This document shows positions 19,782-28,185 of a DNA stretch of 64,000 nucleotides, one piece after another. This DNA is from Aestuariibius sp. HNIBRBA575 (GTDB lineage: Bacteria > Pseudomonadota > Alphaproteobacteria > Rhodobacterales > Rhodobacteraceae). The notes beneath the pieces are model-generated. The model did not search any database, was not told the origin of the DNA, and saw nothing but the letters and a program-made list of their open reading frames with translations. The stretch lies in contig NZ_CP162414.1 of the NCBI RefSeq assembly GCF_040932005.1, positions 3,065,501 to 3,129,500 of the forward strand, in the 5' to 3' direction. Each line of letters opens with the position of its first letter. Within the stretch, counting starts at the first letter, position 1. A program made the position numbers and the translations under genes.

Positions 19782-20137
19782 GCTTCACCCCTCGCAGGAG
19801 GGGGTGCGAAGTCTCCCTTACGCCGCGGTATGAGATGCAAATGCGTGTGGAAGATTTTCTGTCCCGCGACTTCACCAATATTGTGGCCAAAGTTAACCCC
19901 TTCAATTGCTGGATCTTCGCGCCTCAACGCGTCCAAGCACGCAACTGCTAGGGTGTGCATTGCCTCTCGTTCAGCGGCCGTGCAGTCGAAAACATCGCAT
20001 GTGTGCCGTTTTGGGATGATAAGGGTATGCAACGGTTTCACTGGGAATTTGTCACGTATCGCGATGGCAAATTGGTTCTCTGCCACGACAAATTGTGCGT
20101 CCAGATTGCAAAATATGCAGTCATTTATGTTTGTCAT
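19778..20137 (-). CDS. HIT-family nucleotide-binding hydrolase
   Basis: The 119-residue protein carries the histidine-triad motif HTHLHLIPR near its C-terminus and the usual N-terminal CIFC pair. HIT proteins hydrolyse or transfer nucleoside monophosphates (AMP-lysine, Ap4A and similar), so this is probably a small cytosolic hydrolase. The start at 20137 (MTNINDCIFC) is chosen because the longer frame upstream reads through the 46-bp palindrome and has no family similarity. It forms a two-gene unit with the phosphatase and diverges from the MarR gene, sharing a regulatory region of about 115 bp. Confidence 0.85.
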   Translation of the reverse strand: MTNINDCIFCNLDAQFVVAENQFAIAIRDKFPVKPLHTLIIPKRHTCDVFDCTAAEREAMHTLAVACLDALRREDPAIEGVNFGHNIGEVAGQKIFHTHLHLIPRRKGDFAPPPARGEA

Positions 20138-20175
20138 CCGCAAACGCCCTTTTTGAATACGGTCATATCGGTAAC

Positions 20176-20221
20176 CGTCACAACGGATATAGTCAATGCA
20201 TTGACTATATCCGTTGTGACG
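20176..20221. promoter_or_regulatory. Perfect 46-bp palindrome between divergent operons (probable MarR operator)
   Basis: The sequence is perfectly self-complementary over 23 + 23 bases around the centre 20198/20199, with core TAGTCAATGCATTGACTA and outer arms CGTCACAACGG/CCGTTGTGACG. It contains TTGACT on both strands. On the plus strand TTGACT (20201-20206) lies 18 bp from TAGAGT (20225-20230), a plausible sigma-70 promoter for the MarR gene. MarR dimers bind palindromes in such divergent gaps (established), so shared control of both operons is likely. The length of the perfect symmetry is unusual. Confidence 0.7.
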
Positions 20222-20252
20222 CCGTAGAGTGTGATAAAAATGGGGACTTGAA

Positions 20253-20738
20253 ATGGGTTCAAACAAAGAAAACGACATCGATCACAACATCGGTTGGCTT
20301 CTTAAGACAGCGTTTGATGTGTACCACGCAATGACGGTCCAGACGGTCCGAGAGCTGGGCTTCAGCGATGTTACCGCATCCCAAGCCCGTCTTATTGCTG
20401 TTTTCAATAAGAAATCAATACGAGCAATCGATCTTGCAGAACTGGCTGGCGTTTCCAAGCAAGCGGCCTCTGTTACCCTCTCAGAGTTGATAGACAGCGG
20501 CTACTTAGAACAGCGGAAATCTACTACTGACGGGAGGGTGCGCCTGCTATCGTTAACTGAAAAAGGTTACGCGCTGAAACGGGCAGCAGGGGATGTAAAG
20601 GTGACTTCGGAACGCATGATCAGTGCCGTGATTGGCCCCGAAGAAAAGGCTCATTTGGCGGCCCAACTCAAGAAAATTACAGCATTGCCAGTACAATCAA
20701 CCCAATTGGGCCTAAGTGAGAAAGAGAGAACTTCATGA
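20253..20738 (+). CDS. MarR-family transcriptional regulator
   Basis: The 161-residue winged-helix regulator has DNA-recognition segment IDLAELAGVSKQAASVTLSE and wing KSTTDGRVRLLSLTEKGYA, both typical for MarR. The N-terminal dimerisation helices include IGWLLKTAFDVYHAM. It starts 31 bp after the 46-bp palindrome, which fits autoregulation. It overlaps the DUF1330 gene by 4 nt. MarR proteins often respond to small phenolics or oxidants; the signal here is unknown. Confidence 0.88.
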   Translation: MGSNKENDIDHNIGWLLKTAFDVYHAMTVQTVRELGFSDVTASQARLIAVFNKKSIRAIDLAELAGVSKQAASVTLSELIDSGYLEQRKSTTDGRVRLLSLTEKGYALKRAAGDVKVTSERMISAVIGPEEKAHLAAQLKKITALPVQSTQLGLSEKERTS

Positions 20739-21022
20739 CCGTACTAAACGTTGCTTTCGCCGAAATCAGAGATGCAAAGAAAATGCAGGAATATGCAGAA
20801 GCCGCCGCCCCGATCATGAAGGAGTATGGCGCTGAAGTCATCGTCAGAGGTAACTATATCAAAACCCTTCTTGGCGATCAAAAGCAGTCGCACGTGACAG
20901 GCGTCTTCCGATTTCCCGACATGGATATTGCCGAGCAATTTTACGGATGTTCCGCATATGCCGCCCTTATCCCTTTGAGGGAACAAGCTGGGGCAATGGT
21001 GTTTAACTTTTACGAGGAGTGA
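20735..21022 (+). CDS. DUF1330-family small protein
   Basis: This 95-residue protein has a dimeric alpha/beta-barrel look: MTVLNVAFAEIRDAKKM, then YGAEVIVRGNYIKTL, FRFPDMDIAEQFYGCSAYAAL and an end with AMVFNFYEE. This matches DUF1330 (EthD-like) proteins, whose biochemical role is not established. It is translationally coupled to marR (ATGA overlap), suggesting it helps sense or remove the compound that MarR detects. It ends at an apparent transition back to core genes. No terminator is obvious after it. Confidence 0.75.
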   Translation: MTVLNVAFAEIRDAKKMQEYAEAAAPIMKEYGAEVIVRGNYIKTLLGDQKQSHVTGVFRFPDMDIAEQFYGCSAYAALIPLREQAGAMVFNFYEE

Positions 21023-21317
21023 CGTCAGCGTTGAGTGAGCGCAAAGCAATTTTGGTAAGAAGACATGGATCTGACAATGCACTTCAAAGCAGACCTTGGC
21101 ATGACCGTAGCGAATGCACCCTTTGTCCCGCATATCGGGCATTGATGTTGATCTCATCCAATGGCCGGTTTGGGTCAGAAATGCTCGACGTTTAGGCTAG
21201 AATTGCATGACGTGGGCCGTTGATCGGATGCAGAAAAAACGCTGCATGGAGTCAAAGCTTTGCGGCATTCAACAACGCGCCACTTTCCCAAACCTTATGG
21301 GCGGGGTATGCATCCCT

Positions 21318-22004
21318 ATGAACTATTCCCACCCCTTGGTTTCCGGCCACTTGATCCGTCGATATATGCGCTTTTTGGCGGATGTCGAACTGGACGATGG
21401 CCAAGTGATAAAGGCCCATTGCCCCAATCCCGGCTCGATGATGGGATTAAAGAAACCCGGCCTCAAAGTCTGGCTGGAACCCAATGATGACCCCAAGAAA
21501 AAGCTGAATTGGGGGTGGCGATTGGTTGAATTTGACGACGGGTTTGTCGGAATTGACACCGGCGCGGCCAACCGGATCGTTCACGACGCCTTAAACGCCG
21601 GACGCATTTGCGAATTGGCAGGTCTGGGCCCGATCCGGCCAGAGGTAAAATATGGGCAAAACAGCCGCATTGATTTTCTGCTCGGGGACACGACCTATGT
21701 CGAGGTCAAATCCGTCACCCTGTCCCGCCAACCGGGGCTGGCCGAGTTTCCCGATAGTGTCACTGCGCGCGGCACCAAACATCTGGCCGAACTGACTGAT
21801 ATGGTCGCCCAAGGCCATCGTGCCGTGATGCTGTTTCTGGTGCAACGCACCGATTGCGTTCAGGTCAGTGTTGCCGCAGATATCGACCCGGTTTACGCCA
21901 ATGCCCTGAAAACGGCGCAACAAAAGGGTGTAGAAATTCTGTGCTATGACACGGAAATCACGCCAGAGTTCAGCCATTTATGCAAACCAATCCCTTTCGT
22001 TTGA
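21318..22004 (+). CDS. sfsA: SfsA sugar fermentation stimulation protein homologue
   Basis: The 228-residue protein matches SfsA: an N-terminal OB-like part (LIRRYMRFLADVELDDG, HCPNPGSMMGL) and a C-terminal nuclease-like domain with SRIDFLLGD and YVEVKSVTLS (the D...E-x-K pattern of PD-(D/E)XK enzymes). SfsA was named from maltose metabolism in E. coli; DNA binding is reported but its real function is unclear. The start at 21318 gives MNYSHPLVSGHLIRRY, aligned with the family; earlier in-frame ATGs would add 37 poorly conserved residues. It is followed by map, 66 bp downstream. Confidence 0.9.
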   Translation: MNYSHPLVSGHLIRRYMRFLADVELDDGQVIKAHCPNPGSMMGLKKPGLKVWLEPNDDPKKKLNWGWRLVEFDDGFVGIDTGAANRIVHDALNAGRICELAGLGPIRPEVKYGQNSRIDFLLGDTTYVEVKSVTLSRQPGLAEFPDSVTARGTKHLAELTDMVAQGHRAVMLFLVQRTDCVQVSVAADIDPVYANALKTAQQKGVEILCYDTEITPEFSHLCKPIPFV

Positions 22005-22070
22005 CGCACAGGTCTGGAACAGCGGCGCAGATTGACTTATCTGGGGTTTAACGAACAAAGGATTTGACCC

Positions 22071-22880
22071 GTGGACGAACCCAAAGGCCGACTGACCCGT
22101 GATGGCATCCGCATCTACGAAGATGGTGATTTTGCAGGAATGCATGCCGCCGGGGCTGTGACCGCGCGCATTCTGGATGAAATCGCCGAACACGTGTTTC
22201 CCGGCCAATCCACCGGTGAAATCGATCGGATCATCACCGCCAAAGTCACCGAATACGGCACCAAATCCGCCACGATCGGCTACAAAGGCTACGCCCATGC
22301 CAGCTGTATCAGCGTCAATCACGTGGTGTGCCACGGCATTCCCGGTGACAAAAAGCTAAAGAATGGCGATATCCTGAACATCGACGTGACCGTCATCAAG
22401 GATGGATGGTTTGGTGACAGCAGCCGCATGTATGTGGCGGGCGACAAACCCAACCGCCGTGCAGAACGGTTGATCCAAGTGACCCATGATGCGCTGATGA
22501 AGGGCATCGAGGCCGTTAAACCCGGCAATACATTTGGCGATATCGGCCACGCCATCCAAACCTACGCCGAAAGTCAGCGCATGTCTGTTGTGCGCGATTT
22601 CTGCGGGCATGGGCTGGGACGGGTGTTTCATTCACCGCCGAACGTGCTGCATTATGGCCGCCCCGGCACAGGTGCAACCCTAGAAGAGGGCATGTTTTTC
22701 ACGATTGAGCCGATGATCAATCTGGGCCGTCCCGAAACCAAGGTTCTGGCCGATGATTGGACCGCCGTGACGCGGGACAAATCCCTATCAGCGCAATTTG
22801 AACATTCCATTGGGGTGACGGCGGATGGGTTTGATATCTTTACCCTGTCGCCAACCGGCACGTTCCATCCTACTTACTGA
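22071..22880 (+). CDS. map: Methionine aminopeptidase, type I
   Basis: The 269-residue enzyme removes the initiator methionine from nascent proteins. The pita-bread metal ligands are recognisable: DVTVIKDGWFGDSSRMY (two Asp), CGHGLGRVFH (His), FFTIEPMI (Glu) and QFEHSIGVT (Glu). Translation starts at GTG 22071 with AAAGGA before it. The stop codon lies inside a 14-bp tandem repeat that also holds the stop of the convergent HAD gene. Confidence 0.95.
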   Translation: MDEPKGRLTRDGIRIYEDGDFAGMHAAGAVTARILDEIAEHVFPGQSTGEIDRIITAKVTEYGTKSATIGYKGYAHASCISVNHVVCHGIPGDKKLKNGDILNIDVTVIKDGWFGDSSRMYVAGDKPNRRAERLIQVTHDALMKGIEAVKPGNTFGDIGHAIQTYAESQRMSVVRDFCGHGLGRVFHSPPNVLHYGRPGTGATLEEGMFFTIEPMINLGRPETKVLADDWTAVTRDKSLSAQFEHSIGVTADGFDIFTLSPTGTFHPTY

Positions 22881-22916
22881 TCCGGGCCTACTGATCTGGG
22901 CCTACTGATCCAGACC
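22875..22916. repeat. Three tandem 14-bp repeats spanning two convergent stop codons
   Basis: The unit TACTGATCCGGGCC occurs three times in a row (22875-22888, 22889-22902 with one change, 22903-22916 with two changes). The map TGA lies in unit 1 and the HAD-gene TAG begins at the junction of units 2 and 3. The repeats therefore form most of the convergent intergenic gap and the last codons of the HAD gene. Replication slippage is the simplest origin. Confidence 0.8.
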
Positions 22917-23549
22917 TAACAATGCGCTGACGTCGTCCATCGTATGGGCGACCTCTGCGCCAACTGCACGCAAATCAGCATCCTGACCGCGTTCGGCAAA
23001 TCCGATACACCGCATGCCAATCGCTTGGGCCGATTTACATCCGGTCGGGCTGTCGTCAATCATCACCGCATCGCGGATGTCGATACCGGTTTGTTGCAAG
23101 GCAAAGGTCAACATATCCGGCGCTGGTTTGGGCGCGTGATTTTCACGCGATAATATCCGCCCTGCCCACCGGTCCCATAGCCCGGTTGGCCCCAGCGAAT
23201 ATTGCATTTTCTGCATTGGTCCATTTGACGCCACCCAGATCGAAACACCGCGCTCTTCGAGTTGGTCGATCAATTCCATCACCCCGGCGATGGTTGGCAC
23301 GCCTTGCTGCAGCCGATCAAACATCTGACGGTAAATGTCATCGACCCACGTGTCCGGCAAAGTGGCCCCGCGCGACTTGGCCTCATGATAGACACCTTGC
23401 ATCGTGCCACCGATGAACAGGTCCTGACACTCTGCCCCGCTAACGGGCAACCCATAGCGGGTCAGGCTGCTGGCGATGATGTCACTGACGGGGCCTTCGG
23501 TATCCACCAACACACCGTCGCAATCAAAAATCACCAGTTTCGGGATCAT
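22902..23549 (-). CDS. HAD-superfamily hydrolase (phosphoglycolate phosphatase/beta-PGM-like)
   Basis: The 215-residue protein begins MIPKLVIFDCDGVLVDTEG, with the DxD nucleophile motif (Asp9, Asp11). It has motif II IWVASNG and motif IV VMIDDSPTGCKSAQAIGM. A helical cap domain after motif I makes it a subclass I HAD of the Gph or beta-phosphoglucomutase type. The substrate is unassigned. Its start overlaps the rsmD stop by 4 nt. The C-terminal residues LLGLDQ are encoded by the tandem repeat next to map. Confidence 0.88.
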   Translation of the reverse strand: MIPKLVIFDCDGVLVDTEGPVSDIIASSLTRYGLPVSGAECQDLFIGGTMQGVYHEAKSRGATLPDTWVDDIYRQMFDRLQQGVPTIAGVMELIDQLEERGVSIWVASNGPMQKMQYSLGPTGLWDRWAGRILSRENHAPKPAPDMLTFALQQTGIDIRDAVMIDDSPTGCKSAQAIGMRCIGFAERGQDADLRAVGAEVAHTMDDVSALLGLDQ

Positions 23550-24100
23550 ATTGTTGGCTCCATCAAGGTAATATGCGTGTCGCCATAGCGACGTTGTTCT
23601 AGGATATCAAAACCGGCTGGGGCATCTTGTGGTGCGTTTTCCTCGAACACAATCAAGGCATTATCCGCGATCCAGCCATGTTGTCGCGCATGTAGCAATG
23701 CCTTGGCACCCAAGCCTTTGCCATAGGGGGGATCAAGGAAAACCAGATCAAACGCCGCGCCGGAATTGGCCGCCAATTTCAGCGCGTTTCGCGCCACCAA
23801 GCTGCAATCTGCTTCGCGGCGCAATTTGGCGATGTTTTCCCGGATCAGCCGCTGCGCAACCCGGCCATCATCGACAAATGTGACATGCGCGGCCCCGCGC
23901 GACAGGGATTCCAGCCCCAACGCACCTGTCCCTGCAAACAGATCCAAAACACGCGCATCGCCGGGCATGCCATAGCCAACCAACACGCTGAACAGGCTTT
24001 CGCGGACCCGATCAGATGTGGGACGCAGATGCGCGCCCGCGTCACCTTTGCCGACAGAGGCAAGCGCGATGCCCCGATGTTGCCCTGCGATGATCCTCAT
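23546..24100 (-). CDS. rsmD: 16S rRNA (guanine(966)-N(2))-methyltransferase
   Basis: The 184-residue SAM-dependent methyltransferase of the RsmD family starts MRIIAGQHRG, with RPTSDRVRESLFSVL. It has motif I VLDLFAGTGALGLESLSRGA and catalytic motif IV LVFLDPPYGKG. It modifies G966 (E. coli numbering) of 16S rRNA during 30S maturation. Both ends overlap neighbours by 4 nt, so it is co-translated with the FAD oxidoreductase upstream and the HAD hydrolase downstream. Confidence 0.95.
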   Translation of the reverse strand: MRIIAGQHRGIALASVGKGDAGAHLRPTSDRVRESLFSVLVGYGMPGDARVLDLFAGTGALGLESLSRGAAHVTFVDDGRVAQRLIRENIAKLRREADCSLVARNALKLAANSGAAFDLVFLDPPYGKGLGAKALLHARQHGWIADNALIVFEENAPQDAPAGFDILEQRRYGDTHITLMEPTI

Positions 24101-25308
24101 GCGCGTAGCAACGCCTTCATATCGGTTGCAGGATCGGTGATCACAGACGGTGCCGGGCTTTTGCCTGCTTCGATCAGACGTTTGCCGATCATGTAGTTGC
24201 GCGGGTCATTCATCGCATCCACCGCCAACAGTTCATCCTCGCGATAATACCAGTGGGACACAGCGTCATCAGCGGTTTTACGAACGTAAACAGCGTCATA
24301 GCCAACATTCAGCCCGGCGATTTGCAGCTTGCAATCATATTGATCCGACCAGAACCAGGGTTTGGGCAGATAAGAAACCGATCGCCCCATCATGTTTTGC
24401 GCCACGATTTCCGCCTGATCGATGGCGTTACCGACGCTTTCCAGCCGCATTTGTTGACCGCGATAGGGGAAGGACGCGCAATCCCCTGCCGCCCAGATAT
24501 GGGCGTCACTGGTGCGGCCAAATTCATCCGTGGCAATCCCGTTATCTAGGGTCAGACCCGCACTTTCCGTTAGGATCGATGCAGGGGTTATGCCCACTCC
24601 GACAATGGCAAAATCAATTTCCAGCTCTGTGCCATCGGTCAAAACCGCGCCGGTGACCCGTTCCACCCCGGTCAGGCGTTCCAGCCCAACAGCTTCGCGG
24701 ATATCAACCCCATGTTTGACATGAAGCGCGCGGAAAAAATCGGATGTTTCAGGCGCGGCGACCCGCTGCAAAATCCGGTCGGCCATCTCAACCAACGTGA
24801 CTTTCAGGCCCTTTTTGGCGGCAACGGCCGCGGCTTCTAGCCCGATATAGCCGCCACCAATGATCAGCACATGCCGCCCCGGACCAAATTCGGGGGCCAT
24901 CGCATCGGCATCCTTTAGGTCGCGCACCGCATAAACACCGTTCAAATTGCCGCCAATCGCTGCGGGCAACATCCGTGGGTGGGACCCGGTGGTCAGGGCC
25001 AGTTCATCATAGTTCAGGTTTTCACCGGAACTTAGCAAAATGGTTTTGCGCGTAGCGTCGATCGACACAACACGGGTGTCTAGATGCAATGTAATGTCGT
25101 TTTGCGCATACCAATCCTGTGGGCGCAGATACAGGCGCGCCTGTTCCATGTCGCCCAATAGATAGGCTTTGGACAGGGGGGGACGCTGATAAGGGGGCAC
25201 AGGTTCGGCACCAATCAAAGTGATTTGGCCATCAAACCCTTCGGCGCGCAATTTGGCGACCAAAGATGCCCCCGCCTGCCCTGCACCGATCACAACAAAA
25301 TGCGCCAT
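24097..25308 (-). CDS. FAD-dependent pyridine nucleotide reductase (rubredoxin/ferredoxin reductase type)
   Basis: The 403-residue flavoprotein has an N-terminal FAD motif (FVVIGAGQAGASLVAKLR) and an internal NAD(P)H motif (VLIIGGGYIGLEAAAVA). A third flavin-contact motif IWAAGDCASFP is followed by a C-terminal domain with WFWSDQYDCKLQIAGL. This order matches ferredoxin or rubredoxin reductases of oxygenase systems and BphA4-like proteins. The ferredoxin partner and oxygenase are not next to it, so its electron acceptor is open. The start at 25308 (MAHFVVIG) is preferred over an upstream ATG that lacks a site. Confidence 0.88.
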   Translation of the reverse strand: MAHFVVIGAGQAGASLVAKLRAEGFDGQITLIGAEPVPPYQRPPLSKAYLLGDMEQARLYLRPQDWYAQNDITLHLDTRVVSIDATRKTILLSSGENLNYDELALTTGSHPRMLPAAIGGNLNGVYAVRDLKDADAMAPEFGPGRHVLIIGGGYIGLEAAAVAAKKGLKVTLVEMADRILQRVAAPETSDFFRALHVKHGVDIREAVGLERLTGVERVTGAVLTDGTELEIDFAIVGVGITPASILTESAGLTLDNGIATDEFGRTSDAHIWAAGDCASFPYRGQQMRLESVGNAIDQAEIVAQNMMGRSVSYLPKPWFWSDQYDCKLQIAGLNVGYDAVYVRKTADDAVSHWYYREDELLAVDAMNDPRNYMIGKRLIEAGKSPAPSVITDPATDMKALLRA

Positions 25309-25406
25309 CCTGATTTTCCTTATCCGGCCCCGTGGCCCCAAACCTATACAGTGAGTGACGGGAAACCAATTCCATTCCCATCACATCAATGACATTGCCG
25401 CTCCGT

Positions 25407-25694
25407 TTACTGGGCTGACAATTGATCCATTTTGCGCGCCATTTTATCGTCCAACATGCTGAGCCCGCCATCATCATGGGTGGTCAAGGTCACATCGACC
25501 CGGTTCCAGACATTGAACCATTCCGGGTGATGGTTCCATTTTTCCGCCCACATGGCCACGCGGGTCATAAATCCGAACGCTTCGATAAAGTTTTTGAACT
25601 CAAACGATTTTGAGATCGAAATTTGGTCCTCACCTTTGACCCAACCATTTCCCAGCAATGCGTTCAAAGCTTCTGCGGTTATTTTTTCACTCAT
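25407..25694 (-). CDS. phhB: Pterin-4-alpha-carbinolamine dehydratase
   Basis: This 95-residue protein carries the PCD/DCoH signature: [18 protein letters not shown], then [18 protein letters not shown]. The enzyme dehydrates 4a-hydroxytetrahydropterin produced by aromatic amino acid hydroxylases. No phenylalanine hydroxylase gene is in the window, so the pterin source is not seen here. The start overlaps the stop of the COG3146 gene by 4 nt (ATGA at 25691-25694). Length is normal. Confidence 0.92.
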   Translation of the reverse strand: MSEKITAEALNALLGNGWVKGEDQISISKSFEFKNFIEAFGFMTRVAMWAEKWNHHPEWFNVWNRVDVTLTTHDDGGLSMLDDKMARKMDQLSAQ

Positions 25695-26875
25695 TGGTGA
25701 TCCTCCCTGTTTTCCTTTTTGAACGGACCATAAGAGGTCAGAACCTCGATTTCTTCGGTTATGGCGTCACGTTCTGCGTCCAGATATTGCGCCACGGCAT
25801 CGCGAAATCCAGCATCCCCGATCCAATGCAGGGAATGGGTCGCGACCGGCAAATACCCCCGCGCCAATTTGTGTTCGCCCTGCGCGCCTGCTTCGACCAG
25901 CCGCAGCCCGTTGCGAATGGCAAAATCAATCGCCTGATAATAGCAGATTTCAAAGTGCAGGAACGGCACATGCGTTTGACAGCCCCAATAACGGCCATAC
26001 AAAACATCCCGTCCGATAAAATTCATCGCCCCGGCAAAGGGCACACCGTCGCGTTGGGCAAATACCAGCAACACATCGTCACGCATATCAGCGTGAACCA
26101 GATCAAAAAACGCGCGTGTCAAATAAGGTGTGCCCCATTTGCGGCCCCCGGTATCCTGATAAAACGCCCACATCGCATCCCAATGATGTGGTTGGATATC
26201 ATCGCCCGTCAACTGAACAATGTCACCGTCAAAATCCAACGCCCCGGCGCGTTCACGCCGGATCACCTTGCGTTTGCGGCTGGATAGCGTCGCTAGAAAC
26301 GCGTCGAAATCTTTGTATTCATCGTTTTGCCAGTGAAACTGTTGCGACACACGGTGCAATAGCCCCATTTCTGCCCCCGCCAAGGCCTCTGCTTTGGTGC
26401 AAAATGTAATATGGGCGGATGACAGTTGATTATCCGCCGCGATTTGCACCATCCCCTGCACCAACGCGCCCATACCTGCGGCTTCAAAGCCCGGACGGGT
26501 TAAAAACCGGCGCCCCGTGGCAGGGGTAAACGGCACGGCCACCTGTAATTTGGGGTAATAGCGCCCGCCCGCTTGTTCCAGCGCATGGGCCCAATTGTGA
26601 TCAAACACATATTCCCCCTGCGAATGGGATTTCGCATAAAGCGGCGCTACAGCGATCAACACACCGTTTTTGCGCGCCGTCAAATACCGTGGATCCCATC
26701 CCGTGCCCGGCCCGACAGAACCGCTTTGTTCCAGTGCCTGTAAAAATCGGTAGGTCGTAAACGGATCAAAGGGCCGTCCGTTTTGCGCCTCTGGACATGC
26801 GCAGGCATCCCAGTCTTGCGCTCCGATTTGAGCGATAGAGGTCTGCAGCGTGATTTCAATGGGTTGATCTGTCAT
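25691..26875 (-). CDS. COG3146-type GNAT/FemAB-like acyltransferase
   Basis: The 394-residue protein resembles the COG3146 (DUF482) family, sometimes labelled peptidogalycan biosynthesis or GNAT acetyltransferase. Recognisable segments are [52 protein letters not shown] and the C-terminal [21 protein letters not shown] two-lobed GNAT fold is expected. The true substrate is not established for the family. It is co-translated with phhB downstream. The gene upstream is a separate GDPD/ridA pair only 30 bp away. Confidence 0.82.
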   Translation of the reverse strand: MTDQPIEITLQTSIAQIGAQDWDACACPEAQNGRPFDPFTTYRFLQALEQSGSVGPGTGWDPRYLTARKNGVLIAVAPLYAKSHSQGEYVFDHNWAHALEQAGGRYYPKLQVAVPFTPATGRRFLTRPGFEAAGMGALVQGMVQIAADNQLSSAHITFCTKAEALAGAEMGLLHRVSQQFHWQNDEYKDFDAFLATLSSRKRKVIRRERAGALDFDGDIVQLTGDDIQPHHWDAMWAFYQDTGGRKWGTPYLTRAFFDLVHADMRDDVLLVFAQRDGVPFAGAMNFIGRDVLYGRYWGCQTHVPFLHFEICYYQAIDFAIRNGLRLVEAGAQGEHKLARGYLPVATHSLHWIGDAGFRDAVAQYLDAERDAITEEIEVLTSYGPFKKENREDHQ

Positions 26876-26905
26876 TTCAAACAGGTAGGGGACCAGGCCA
26901 TTGGA

Positions 26906-27658
26906 TCAAGCCAGATACCCTTCGAAAGTGACGTTATCCACGATCCGACGGGCCCCTTTTTCCGCATCTGCCGACCGGATGGTCCAACAGAAAACTTTCA
27001 AACCGGCCTCTTTGATTTCAGCCACCCGTGAACTGCTTAGATCATTGGCTTCGTGGCTGATAAAACAGGATTGCGTGCGCCCCAAATCTGGAATGCCGCG
27101 CAGCCGATCCCGCGTTGCGGCCGGAACGGTGGGCCAATCCTGGGGCAAATAGGCCGACGTCACGATCCCCCGCGGAATGTCCGGGCAAAGTTCGGCCATG
27201 CGCGCCACCGAATGCGGGTTAAACGACATCACCGCAACATCCCCGGAATAATCGGCCAATGCATCCGCCGTCGCCTGTTCCAAAGCGCCGACATTGGCCC
27301 CCATCGCCCCGTCCTGATCCTTTAATTCGATCAACATGGGAACTTGCCCCGCAACCAAGTTCAGGATTTCCGTCAATGTCGGAATGCCTTCGTCGGAATG
27401 TTTGAGCGGGATCGCTGCCAATTCAGCGGCCGTATGTCGGGCAATGGCCCCTGTTTGGGATGTCAGCCGCCGCAGATCGTAATCATGAAACACCATTGCA
27501 ACGCCATCCTGTGACAGTTGCAGGTCGATTTCGATCCCGTAATTGCCCGCAATCGCAGCCGCAATGGCCGCGCGCGAATTTTCAGGGCGTTGCGCGGCAA
27601 TGTCATGCAATGCTCGGTGGGCAATGGGCCGATTCAAAAAGGCAACAGGCAAGGTCAT
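26906..27658 (-). CDS. Glycerophosphodiester phosphodiesterase-family protein
   Basis: The 250-residue TIM-barrel enzyme has IAHRALHD with the following RPENSRAAIAAAI, and GIEIDLQLSQDGVAMVFHD, the metal and catalytic residues of GDPD enzymes. It would hydrolyse glycerophosphodiesters from phospholipid turnover into glycerol-3-phosphate and an alcohol. No signal peptide is seen, so it is probably cytoplasmic. The start overlaps the ridA stop by 4 nt. Confidence 0.9.
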   Translation of the reverse strand: MTLPVAFLNRPIAHRALHDIAAQRPENSRAAIAAAIAGNYGIEIDLQLSQDGVAMVFHDYDLRRLTSQTGAIARHTAAELAAIPLKHSDEGIPTLTEILNLVAGQVPMLIELKDQDGAMGANVGALEQATADALADYSGDVAVMSFNPHSVARMAELCPDIPRGIVTSAYLPQDWPTVPAATRDRLRGIPDLGRTQSCFISHEANDLSSSRVAEIKEAGLKVFCWTIRSADAEKGARRIVDNVTFEGYLA

Positions 27659-28119
27659 TTGACTTGGAACATTCCTTCGATTTCCACCGCGACACCCAAT
27701 GGTAAGGCCGCCGCGCTGACAGCGGAACGCGCGTGACGCCCCGCCTCTCCCAGTGCTTCACCCAAGAAATCGGACGCGCCATTGATCACCTTGGGCTGGT
27801 CCGTGAAATCCGCGGTCGAATTCACAAATCCAGTCAGCTTTACAACCCGTACCAGACGGTCCAAATCCCCGTCACACGCTGCTTTGACCTGTGCCAACAG
27901 ATTGATTGCACAGGTTTTAGCAGCGGCAACGCCATCTTCGACGCTCAGATCTTCGCCCACTTTTCCAGTGATCAGCGCGCCATCCTTCATGGAAATCTGG
28001 CCGGACACGTAAACGATGTCACCCAGTTGAACAAACGGTACATAATTGGCAGCCGGGGCCGCCGCTTCGGGCAAAGTCACGCCCAATTTCGCCAACTGAG
28101 CTTCAATAGTTCCGGTCAT
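27655..28119 (-). CDS. RidA/YjgF-family protein
   Basis: The 154-residue YjgF/RidA-like protein contains YVPFVQLGDIVYVSGQ, a central LVRVVKLTGFVNS and a C-terminal ARSAVSAAALPLGVAVEIEG. Canonical RidA deaminates reactive enamines and imines from PLP enzymes; this is the longer subgroup and the catalytic Arg is in GRHARSAV. The ATG at 28119 has GGAGAG at a good distance; a GTG two codons earlier is less likely. It heads the ridA-GDPD pair. Confidence 0.88.
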   Translation of the reverse strand: MTGTIEAQLAKLGVTLPEAAAPAANYVPFVQLGDIVYVSGQISMKDGALITGKVGEDLSVEDGVAAAKTCAINLLAQVKAACDGDLDRLVRVVKLTGFVNSTADFTDQPKVINGASDFLGEALGEAGRHARSAVSAAALPLGVAVEIEGMFQVK

Positions 28120-28185
28120 GATCACTCTCCGATATTTTTGCCGACGCTAGCGGCGAATGGGGCAATTAACAATCACTCAGATCGG

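Noticed and set aside
20137..20278. Longer HIT protein starting at 20278
   Set aside because: The extra 47 codons run through the perfect palindrome and have no similarity to HIT proteins.
22875..22916. CRISPR-like repeat array
   Set aside because: Units are 14 bp, head-to-tail without spacers, and no cas genes are near.
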